A stretch of 64,000 nt of DNA, from NCBI GenBank assembly GCA_008360975.2, contig CM039188.1:27803944-27867943 (forward strand), read 5' to 3'. Shown one piece after another: positions 1 to 11,500 of this stretch (within the stretch, counting starts at the first letter, position 1; each line of letters starts with the position of its first letter). This stretch comes from Lichenostomus cassidix (Eukaryota; Chordata; Aves; Passeriformes; Meliphagidae). The notes under the pieces were generated by a model. The model saw only the letters and a program-made list of their open reading frames with translations, was not told the DNA's origin and did no database searches. The translations under genes were made by a program, and so were the position numbers.

Positions 1-3000
1 AAACTGGGGCATTTTCTAAGCTACACCATCACTGCTACCTGAGTCTACATTAGTCTGTATTAGACAGTTCCTCTTCCATCTATATAGTCACATAGTACTA
101 AATCTACCCAAGAAAAGCAGAGCAAGCTGACTTAAAAAATGCTAAGTTTGCCAGTTTTGACTTGTATTCACAGCACACCTCCGCTGACCAGTTTACTAAG
201 GATGCTGGCTTGCAAAGCCCTTTCACTGCCATCTTATAGAACAACTTTTGGATCCATGCAAGAACTTTTTACATGGATTTTCTGTCCAGGAGTGAGTCAC
301 ACAGTCACACAGGACGGTAGCACAGGGCACTGCTATACAATTGCAAAACAAAATGGGTGCTGCTCTAAATTAGAGTTTGCCCCGCGAGGAAACTTGTTCT
401 ATTCAGTCCTTATATGTCTAACTTCACTGCAATGCCTGCTCAAGCCTTCTTAAAAAATTTATCCAAACAAAAAGCCCCCCATAACTTCAAACAAAGAAGT
501 CTGTCACATTAAAGTGCCTCTTAACCGTGCATCATCTACCCATCTGTATAAATGCTTAATGTTCTAATTTATAAGTACTCTCTTTTTTTTGTTAGTAACC
601 ATTTATTTTGGTATTTCATGGGCAAAAAGCACATTAATATCTCTCTCAGAAATGTAGATAACTGCACTCTGACAAGTTTAAAAGAAGAAAAATATAAAAT
701 CAAACCCTTAATAAAATTGTACCACATCAGAAAAATAGTGCAAGGCTCATTTCACCATAAAATTATACATTAAGCAAAAAACCATGCCAATCAACCAACA
801 GAGTACAATTTGGGGAATTGTTAAAAGGAATGGAAGAACAAGTGTACTGATGTTCATGGCTTCAAAGGGAAAATAGTTGAAATGTAAAAGGGAAGGAACG
901 TGACACGACATTACCTATTGTAGTGAGTGTGACATTCAGGATAATGCTGCCCAGATTCTGACTTCTAACTAAATTTAACCCTGGAATCGTGGAATACATT
1001 GCAAGCTCTAGATTAACTAAAAGAATACAGCAACATATTTCATAAATATGCCTGAAGATGAAGGTCTTTTATGGAGCAGGGTTTAGCTTTTTCTTTTGGC
1101 ACAGGCTTTAGCAGTCAGAGACTATTCTGATGCTGGTGTTTTTACACAGGTTTCTCCAGTGGTACAGAATTCTCCCTTCTCCTGCACTCCAATGTCTATT
1201 CTGCTTTGGGCAGGCAATTTAGTGTCAGTCAGGCTCTGCATTGTTTCTGTGAACAGCATTGTTTCTAACAGGTAAAGGGCCTCACTATCAAGTAGGAAAA
1301 ATATGCCAAGGAAAGTTATTTTCAGTGAGTGACTACACAAAGGGACATAGTTTTACATAGTTGGTCTCTCCTGTGAACTTGTCACACACAAGTGTACTTC
1401 TCAGTTTGACCCTCCTGACCAAATATGCCACTGTTTAATCATGTCTTCCTGAAACTGGATTTTATGTATTTATCTTCACAATATATTTGGCACTGGGAGA
1501 TGAGCAAACTGCTGTCTCTTTTGCCTTTTTTTCTTTTTTCTCTCTTTTGGGAATTACAGAGAGTATTAATTCAATTTCCAAAACACAAATACATGGTATG
1601 CTGTGGGTTCATGCATTCCTTGCACTGACCAGTTTGTGGGACAATATTCCATACTAAGATGGGCTAGTAGTACAGTTAAGAAGCAGCTGGACATGCCTTA
1701 CTCTAGATAAAGAATTTTCCAGTATTCAGCTCATTAAGAACATGTAAGTTATTGTGAGATACCTCTGGAGAATCTGGAAAAAACCCCATGGTTATCACCA
1801 AATGTTACAGCAGCACAAAAGCAGCTGGTGAAATGGCTAAGAATAGATCTAGTCTATCTTCTTCCATAGTGGATTTTGTTGCTGAGGAGCAAGGTCATAC
1901 CAAAGAAATGAAAAATGTCTTTGCAAGATCTAAACCCACAAAGATGACCTAGGTCTGTTAGCTCTGAATTCCTCTTCTTTCCCACAGACTCAACCCTCTT
2001 TCAGCTGAGGATGACTCTAGGGCCTTATCTCCAGGGCCCATAAAATGCTGCTCCAAGCTTTGCCAAAGGCACTGCTGCTGAAGGACACCTGAGGGTGTGA
2101 TGAAGCTGCATTTTCAGTGTTTGGGGCAAAGGATGGAACCTGGGACTTTGGCTTTGGCCTGCAGTGTTCTGCATCCAGTGTTGTTGCTCTCTCTGTTTAA
2201 AGCTGCTCCAAACACTATATATAAGACTAATCCATACAACTTCCCTGTTGAACAGTATTTCCTGGTACTGAATGAATTTGCTATTTCTCAATTCTAGTCT
2301 GGTACTCCAGTTATTCTTTCTCCTCTCTTGGCTCCCTCAACTATGTATGTGCTCCTAATTAGGGAAAAAGAGAAAACTGAATCTCTGTGAAATCTGGAAC
2401 TTAAAGTATCATGCATACCTAGTCAATTACTTAACAGTTAACATGACAGCATCTTACAGTGGGAAAGCAGCAACACATTCTTCTCCAAGTGCCAAAGCTA
2501 GCAGGTACTGTCAGGAAAAAGACTCAAATTAACCATCATGCAATGCACCCCCTCAGTGTACCAGAGGGTATGTAATAAGGTTTAAAAAAAATAGTTCTAA
2601 TCCTCATTCCTTGTTTTTCCATTAAAGGAGAAAACTTACTGCCCTGTGTAATATTTCTCTCTAAGATCCTGCAAATACGTGCAACAGAAAGCCTGACTTT
2701 GAAGTACTGATAACGCTGACTTCCAAACATGATAAAAGTGTAACAGTGCAGGTACAAGCGGAACATAAGGACACAGCATCTTCACTCCCTGCAAGAAGCT
2801 GTCCTGGAACAGTGGTTTCCTTATGCAGCGCTGACTTTTGATCCTGACCTCAAAGGAAAGCCCTGCTAACGTGTGACACCCTGGAGTGTTATGGCCAGGA
2901 CTGTCACCCAGCCCAGACAGACTGGATGGGAGAAGTCTCGTGCCCTGCTCAGGCAGGTGGCAGAGCATTTCTGGCCATGAGGATCCCTTCACTGTAAACA

Positions 3001-4631
3001 GCTACATTGGATGTGCAGCTCCACAGTACCATTTTATAGAGTGAATATGAGTTAGGGGATTATAATAGTCAATTACTCAGATTATTTCAGTCAAGAAAAC
3101 AGCTTTCTGCAGCTCCATAACACTAAAGCTTTGGGACTTTAGGATCCTCCACCTTAGCTCAGTAGCTTTGGTACAGAGATGCCGTCTGTCTGATGTACTT
3201 TGACGGGAGTCATGGAACTTTGGGATGAATAATTTCTTTTTCACTCTGAGCAACTCCAAAAAATCTTTCTTGCAGCATAAGACTGGCTAAACTGACTGAC
3301 CCTGTCAGTCCTTTTTACATAATTTCCACTGGTCAACATTTTTGCACGTACATGACACTTATCCCTAATCTATACAGTCCCCTCTGCTGAAAATCAACTT
3401 GTACTCACAAAAAAACCCCAACCCATTATGCTGTATCAGACACAGGCCAGACACAATGCACCTGCTACCATTTCCCTTTTTCCATCTACTTACTTTGCTA
3501 TCTCCTGAATGCACTACATGGGTACCCCAACCCTGTCTGAAGGCAATGTTGTTTCTGACTGCATCCACTTCGGGAGGATGCTTGTGTTACTCTGCTTGGA
3601 GCACTGCACAAGGATTCACTGGCTGTGCAGAACTATTGTGCATATTAATTGGGTTCTCATTTGGTAACACTAAAAATAGTCTGGATTAAATGAAGGAAGA
3701 TTCAAAAGTAAGAGTGCAGACCCCTGTGTCAAGCTGTAATCCTTACTGTGAACATGAACTTTTTGCTACAATATGCCAGAGAGTGTCATTCTCCAGATAA
3801 TTTCCTCACTGTTTTATGGAACACATATGAAGTAAAGAAGTTTCTTTGTGCTATTAATTGTCCTTCCTCCCTATTTTTCTCCCAAGGAAAATACATTTTG
3901 TCTAGATAGAACATTAACTTTCATGCAAAAAGCCAGTCTAGTAGGCTTTGATCATCCAAAGTGTGAAATATAAAGAAATCACTCAATTTGAAAACAAGTA
4001 TTCCCTCTAGGGACTTCTACCACACTCTATACAGTTTTGTTAGTTAAAAGTCACCAAGCCAGTGGAGTTTAAATATTTCAGTGCTTGTAATGGCAACAGA
4101 AGCATCTGTGGGGGGACATTAAACACACTGAAAATCAGTTCTCAACTCTGATCATGACTTGTAGTTGTAGCAATTTCTTTCTATGACACAACCCCTCTTT
4201 GCTTCTGTGTTTCTTATTGCAATAAAAAGCCTGAAATATTAAACATACAGAAGAATTAAATTAGAATTTGTAAACCAGCAGTAATATTATTATGTTTTCA
4301 ATGTTCTAAATCCTTAAAGTTCAGTTTAAATAAGCATCATGTACCAGCTCCTTAAGCAGCGTTAGCAATGTAAACAGCATTTAAAAATGCAAGAAGTTCA
4401 ACTTTATAAAATTTACATCTGCAGGCTGTTAAAGGGGAATCTGCAAGAAATGTCAAACAATACTGTTCCTTGTGTACTCCACTGAAATAACAAGAAAGCT
4501 GCATCTGGAAACAGTTACTGGCACAGGACTTCAATAAAGTACTGCATTACCTTTAATGAACTAAATATTATTAATCAAGAGCCAGATATAACAGTGTGCC
4601 ATCCAGCTGGCTTGTAATTAAATTAATTTAC
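1..4631 (-). other. Intron (gene-downstream edge), nothing recognised
   Basis: AT-rich intronic sequence after the donor at 4631. The rest of the Ig domain begun in exon 4632-5521 should follow in the next exon. I searched this stretch for it by reading the minus strand and did not find it, so it lies below position 1. Open frames here have no recognisable domain. A moderately GC-rich patch at 2860-2960 is unassigned. Confidence 0.7.
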
Positions 4632-5521
4632 CTTCTTGGGAGATGACAATGGTCTTTGATGATTTGATGGCTTTGCTGTCTAGAGTCCAGGTGACAGCTG
4701 CAGGGGGATCAGAGGAAATCCGACATTGTAAGACCAGTTTTTCACCATCAGCTACTTGAGCATCCTGAAGCTTCTCTGTAAAGGAGGGTGCTGTCCCTTT
4801 GCTTGCTGGTGGTTTGCTTGCTGGTGCTTTGTTTTCAGCTTTTTTCCCAATTATTCCGCCATCCACCACTGCACACCCATGTTCACAGTTTCTGTCGTTC
4901 TTCTCCTCTTTTTTCACTGCTGGTTTGGCAACAGGGGCTTGAGAATTGGGGGTTGCATTCTGGGCTTCAGAATTGGCGCGGGCATTTGGTGCTGGGGTGC
5001 CAGCGCTGCCATTCTCTGCAGGTGGCTTCTTCTTTGAGCCCAGCACAGACCTGAAATCTGTAACTGCAGGTTTAGGAGGTGGCACCTTCTCTGGCAATGG
5101 GGTTTTTGGGGTGCCCTTCTTGGCCAGCACAGAGCGGAAGTCCACCTGCTGGGGAGCATGGACTTTCCTCTCCTCCTCTGACAAGGTCTTGGGTTTGACC
5201 TGCCGCTGCAGGTTCGCTCGGAAGTCCATTTGCTCGGCTGGGATTTCTTTCAGTTCCTCCTCAGAAAAACTTTTGGTGCTGACTTTCTTGCCTAAAATAT
5301 CACGGAAATCGAGTTGTTCAGCTTCCTGCTGCCTCAGGCTCTCCTCTGTGTGCTCCCGGGTTTCCACTCGCCTCTTCAGCACACCTCGGACGTCTTCCTG
5401 CTCTTCCTCAGCTACTCTGGTTACACTGCTGCTCTTTTTGAAGCCACTTGTTCTACCAAATGTTAGTTTACCATGATCTTCACCATCTCTTTGCTCTCCA
5501 AGGCTGGCTGATTCCCTCCCA
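4632..5521 (-). CDS. MYLK: MYLK actin-binding exon: DFRxxL repeats, linker, first half of the next Ig
   Basis: 890 nt, entering at phase 2 and leaving at phase 1. The acceptor is ATCATAG and the donor GTAAAT, after ...IVISQEG. Order of parts: a basic/acidic lead (GRESASLGEQ, LTFGRTSGFKKSSS), then DVRGVL, DFRDIL, DFRANL, DFRSVL and DFRSVL, each exactly 28 residues after the one before. A Pro/Ala/Asn-rich spacer (PAPNARANSEAQNATP) follows, then CEHGCAVVDGG, and the Ig start APSFTEKLQDAQVADGEKL, LQC, TWTLD. DFRxxL motifs bind F-actin and tether the kinase to thin filaments (family knowledge). The ATG at 5229 (MDFRANLQRQ) is where the chicken short smooth-muscle kinase begins. No TAA, TAG or TGA interrupts the frame. 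Confidence 0.97.
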
Positions 5522-8500
5522 CTATGATCCGAAAAAGAAAAGAAAGAGAGAGCCAGGAAAGGGGCTGGTTTAAAAATGTCAGGGAACAACCTCAGAGCAG
5601 GAACAAACTGTGTTTATAGAAGGGGAGGTTGATTAGAGGAGCATACTCCATTAGTTTATTGCATCAATGATGACTTCAGGAGCCATATAAGGGCACAAAC
5701 AAAAAAGATCTCTACTCTGGCTTGGTACAATGTGCTTAGCTTGTATGATGAAAACAATTTGTTAGGTCACATTTGGGGATTAGATTGAACAGCAGCCAGC
5801 CTGGGTCTGTAAGGGCAGGGAATTAACAGAGCAAAAAATAGAACCCACCCATGCAAGTCCCTGGGAAAAATACTCACTCTCTGAGCTTTTCTGCTGTGGA
5901 AGCTGAACTCTCCCGCAGCATCAGAGACACCTGGCAGCTGCATTCTCCAACTTGGTTCCTGAAATATTTAAGTGAAATCAGAAAAACAGGAGTTTCTTCC
6001 TCTGCAACTTGCCTGAGCCAAATGATTGTATATTGCACTAAAGCAGCTCAAACCCAGTGTGGCATTCTCCTTTTCTATGCATTGTGGGGATTGACTGAGT
6101 GGATTTGGTCCCCTTATATTTGGAGCCAAGCTATCTCAAATAGCTTTTACTGATCTGTTTCTATCTGCACTGGGAACAACATACTCCCTGAACAAAAATC
6201 AAAGCAATTTACAGAATGAAGCAGCTGCAAACAAACAAGCTAAAGGAAAATAAATACAAAAGCTGGAAAACCAAGACAGAGGAAAGGGCTATTTTGCAAA
6301 GCTGAAAATCTTTCCAGCTCTGCCTACTGTTTATTTATTCAAACCCAAGCTCTTAAGTTTTCTAATGTTAAGATATTAAAAACAGGGTCTCATTTCCTTC
6401 CCTCCCCTCTGGCCCAACCAATCAGCAAAACCCATCTACATGGATTGCTCCAGCCTGTACATGTTTATATTAAAAAACATAAAAGTGTCACCATATATGG
6501 TGCTGAGTACTTATTCTTCCTTTTGCAGAGGAATACCACGGATGCCTTCTGGAAAGGGCTCCCATTAAAGAATTCATTTAAAGTGCTCCCTGCTCCCCTA
6601 CAGCTCCCTCCCTCCCGCAGACATATATCATTCTTCTAGCCCCAAACAGCTCTTTGCTTAACGCAGGAGATGCCAAAAGCAAAATTTAACTCCCCCAGGG
6701 CAGCAGTTGTGTAACTATTGCCACCATTCCCCTGACTGCTATTAAAAAAACAGACTTGAATTTATTGAGGACTAGAGATATCTTTAGTGAAAACACTTCT
6801 GTTCTTCCCAGTTAAAGCTTGTAAATGGACTAGAAAGTCCTGGATTATTTGTCTTTTTTGAACAAAAATAATTTTTGCTACTGAAAACATTTCCTGGACA
6901 TGAGCAAAACACATGTGTGTTGCAGCGGAGGAAGGCAACAGAGGCAGGTTTTCCCAGCTGTGTTCTACTTTGAACTTGCTGGATAAGAGCACCTTTGAGT
7001 CCAGTTAGCCCTGAAGTTTAAAACAAGGACTCAGGACTGTTGGTTTGCCATAAGTATATTGTCTGGCCTGGTTTTTAACTAGAGCATGGAAATACTTTCC
7101 TAGATATGGTACTGTTTGGGTGAAAAAAACTTATAATTTCACCAATTTTTAGCTTGTAGTGAAAGCAAGATAACAGATCACAGAATCACAGATGCAGCAC
7201 AAAGCCTTGTCTTTATAAGATCAATTAGTGCCATCACCTTCTCAGATAGATTTCTCTTGATTTCTCTTGCTTCAGAAAAAGAAACAGTGGATCATTTTAA
7301 TGTGAAAACTACAAAGAAATTGGTGGTCTATCAAAGTAGCTGGATTGCAAAGTAAAAGCCCTGCTGATGTAAACATATCTTATTTGACCTTAAGACCACT
7401 AAGAACAAGAAACCAGAGAAATGTTTTCAACACTTTTATATCCAGTAAGTCAGAATATGTACACTAGAAACTGCCATGGAGGGCAATCCATGAGGACAGC
7501 ACTGAAAGCCACAACCCTCATTTCCTTCAAGACAAAAAAACCTAGATGACATCTGGGTACCAAACAGAAACTGTCCAAAGGACAGCAGAGGATCCAAGTC
7601 AATGCAGAGAGTATTTAACTCAGCCCTGCACTGGATATCTGCCATTCTTACTGTTATGTGTGGCCTCCATTTGGAAGCAAAAGAAATAGAAAGAAGGCAA
7701 GATAAATGGAAAGGTAAGTAAAAATAATTGCACATCACCTCCTTCCAACATACTGACTGGCATCAAATTATTGCAGGGAACATTGCTGAAAACCTGTGGT
7801 TTTCAAATAATGCATTTCAAAGTGGCCTCTTTTGCCACAATTGGAACTCCTGAGGGTTTTTTCCTGCTTCTCCAAAGTTTCTAAGGAACGAAGACACACT
7901 TTGGAACTGCTCATTCACCAGTACTGCAGGGCTTTAATGGGCTGTTGCTTTACCTGAAGATCCCTCCTGTTCAGGACTTAAAACCAATCCAAAGCTGACA
8001 AAGGACAAGCCATGCAGGCTGAAGTACAGACAATTTGCAGAGTACATTAACTGTTGAGGCACCCCTGCTCAGCTTCTCTCATGACTGTTTGACAAAAATA
8101 TTTGTCCACAAGAACTGTGTCAGCAATGGGAGAGGTTGAAGTGACAGAGACAACACTGTCCCAGGGGACAAATTCAGGGATACTGAGTGTGGTTCTGACC
8201 ACTGTGAAGAATGGCAGCATTTCTGCACGACTCATTTCTGCAATGCATCTTTCCCTCTGCAAATTCTTCGCATATGCAAAGAAGCAAATAAGGCAGGCAA
8301 AGTAAATCCTTCTAAAGTAAGCTATTTTTTCACAGGGTTTGGAAAATAAAGGAGGGAGTAAGAAAGTAGGAGAGCATTTTGTTCTGTCTATTTTTAAAAC
8401 TTTGGGAAGCACTTACAAATTATGGCAACAGTGGGACATACAAGTACCTAGATGGAAAAATTATTCACATGGCAGTTTTTTGATCTTAATTATGATTTCT

Positions 8501-11500
8501 GTAGCAAGTGAATGGCTGAAAACCAGACTACTAGGTACAAACTGGAACTCTGTGTCTGTTCAAAAGGTAGGCTTCCCAGGGCAAGTACTGCTCCCAGTGA
8601 AATCAAACTGATGATTTTAGGAGCAGGGAGAACATACTTTTCTCCTCTGAATTCAGTGGCAGAGTCCAAAAACGTGAAGTTAAAAACACTGACCCACCTT
8701 GGAGATCACAAGATGGAAAAAGAGAAACAAGCCAAGAAAAATTAAGAAGGATTGGGTGATTTAGATACCAATTTCAATCAAGAATAATTCTGGAACACTG
8801 GTAAATATTTTTACATTGATACAGTTTCAGAATCTAGGCAAGACAAAGATGCATGAGGGCAGTTAGAAAAAGCAGAGCCTTGCACCACATGGGCACATCT
8901 TCAAGTCTTTCATGTCTCTGCTGTTCTGAATCTTGGCAATAACAATATTACTTGTGCAGCTTGAGGTTCTCTGTGTTGGCATGTTGTCAACAAAACCCTA
9001 GACACAGACAGATCTGAGTGGCTCTGTTATTGTGGAATAATGATAGACATGGGTAAAACCCATGCTTAGTAGCTGTGCTGTAAAGAAGTGCCTGGAAGTG
9101 TTGACTTTTGCAGGACTGCTCTGTAGAATGCTCATGCACAGGACTTATCTTTAAAATGTCAAAGAATAATAACAAAAAAAGCCCACCAAAAACAAATAAA
9201 ACCCCAGCTGCAAAGCCTGAGGCAATTTTAAAAATAGCTGTGTCCTATTGTGGGATCAGTTTTCCCTGGAATGGCTTTTATGTTCAAAATATCTTGAAAT
9301 ACTAGTTTCTTGGCAGAACCTACTCAAATATTTTCACTGAACCTTAGATGAGACTTATTGTCTGCATGTCCCTAGGAAGCACTCTCTGGAAGAACAGGAA
9401 AAAACGCACTTTTAATTATAGTGGGGGGACATACTGAAATCTCCTACCAGCCTACCAAGTGTGAAATAAATATTGCAGAGTAAATTACATTTTTCAAGAA
9501 TGAACTGAAAGCGGCAAAGAAGTTGATTCCTACTTATAGCTGGTGCTTCAGTGCACGTAACTGCAAAGCCTCAGAAGAAGGTTTTGCAACTTTTCTGTGA
9601 GTTAAATGGAGATACAGACTCCATGAAGCTTTAGCCCCAAAGAAAGCAACTGATCGATTGGATCACAACTTTAGCTGATATAAAGCAGAACAGCTCCAGT
9701 GCCTTCAAAGGGGATGCACTGATTTACCTCACTTGAGGGTTTTGCCAAAAGCTTTTTATACCTGAAAGAAGAATAATTTCATTTGCATTTTACAGTGGGA
9801 GAGTGGAACAAGAAAGGGTCATCGTTTCCTTCACTAAAAATAGACAATGTGCTGATAGCAGAAAACAAGGTTTGCAAACTCAATTTTACAGAAACACAGA
9901 ACTATATTTACTGTTTATTGTAATGAAATGCAATCTTACAAGTGTTTTTTATATAATCTGAATTGCAGAGTATTCGAGGTACCACTGATTTATAAAATGA
10001 ATGTTTTCCCCTCTTTTTAAGCAGCATATCAAAATATCTAAATCAATACTAATCAACACACCAAACTTTTATGGAAGATGGAGAAGGGGAGAAGACAAAT
10101 ACTTAATGTCTGAGAAGACAAAGGTTAACAAAGCAGATGATTTGTTTGAGGAACTGCAGGATGATTTCTGAGGTCTCTCATGTAGACTGTATTGCTATAA
10201 AGATAAGGGTTTTGCTCAACAGTCAGTGTCCAGTCCTCACAGGTTTTTTTGTTTACCTCTTTATTTATGATGTACACACTGAGTGAAAGAACATGGAAAA
10301 GTCATATTGGGATAACAGGATATCGAAGCTCACTCTGACTAAAGGAGAAAGAACCAGCAAGAGACAAACAGATCTTTTGTTAAACTCACATTTTAACACC
10401 AGAGTTTTCATTTGCAAGCAGCCAACACAAAAGGAGAATTGTGAAGGTATTAGGACAGAATTTAGAGCTTAAGAATAATGGAGAAGAAAATTGGAAAATA
10501 ATTAACACTCGTAGGAAACCATGCCCAGAGTAAATTAAGTGAGCTGGAGAAGGAGTGGCTTCCTAAGAGCAGCTATGCAACCTGCTTCTAAAATTAATAT
10601 GTGAAAAGGAGCTGCACATTTTATTTGAAATGAAAATGATTATGTTTAAAAATAGCCTACTGTCAACTCTATAAACTCTTCAGTGAATTGACTTATGCTT
10701 TCTCAGCTATTCCATATTTTTAATGGACTTTGTAAGAGTTTTTGAGAGAAAGACACAAAATGCAGCTCTCTTCCTCTCAGGTACTGTTAAAACTGTTTCT
10801 GAATATATAAACAATTCTCAATCAAGTATTCAAGACAAATGCAGCCAGTTCAACAGCTATTTAGACAAGACTATTTAATGTTGAGAATTATTTTAGCTCT
10901 ATTGCAAACTTGAAGTTACACAGCTGACTTTTGGCTCCTTGGATATGCCTGAGGCTGTTACCTCTCTGCTACTCATAGTACATAACCAATGCCTAAAAAC
11001 ATATGACTTTCTGTTCCTTAAACATGAACTGGAATTTTACAAATGACAGCAGGGTAAAATGAGGTATCAGCATTCCCTTTGCTCGAATTGTAGCACAGCT
11101 TTACTCATTATGGATTAGAAAAAGCCAACACGAATGCACTGATCTTTGTGGGATCCCCAGCTATTTCTCCAGTGGAAGGATTAGGGAACAGCTGCAGCTA
11201 GCATGTAATCTGCTGTGTTGTTTTCTAGCCACAACTTTACTTCTTCTCCTTACCCCCCAAAATTGCTCTCATCTGCTAATTTTCTGAAAAAAAATATTTT
11301 CTAAGTGTACATTCTAGAGTTATGATATTGTCAGGCTTCCACTTTGAAAAAAGGTCTCCAGTGATGAATTTGGCCGGGCTGATCACTAACAACACCTGAT
11401 CATTACGGCTGACTTCCTACATCAGCCTCAACAAAATCATCCACAAAGCTCTCTTGGCTCTCCTTTGTCCTCTTTCATTCTTCCATCCCTGAGGTTTTGC

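Noticed and set aside
4946..5476. 176-residue open frame on the plus strand opposite the actin-binding exon
   Set aside because: An antisense shadow of a compositionally biased coding exon; low-complexity Ser/Phe/Leu peptide, no splice or promoter evidence.
5522..5589. In-frame extension of the actin-binding exon upstream to 5589
   Set aside because: It starts at a TTG and runs across the acceptor; the phase-2 join to 5878-5958 gives the recalled chicken sequence, so these bases are intron in the long form.
6112..6123. CCTTATATTTGG as a second CArG box
   Set aside because: Eight A/T bases between CC and GG where six are required; listed only as CArG-like.
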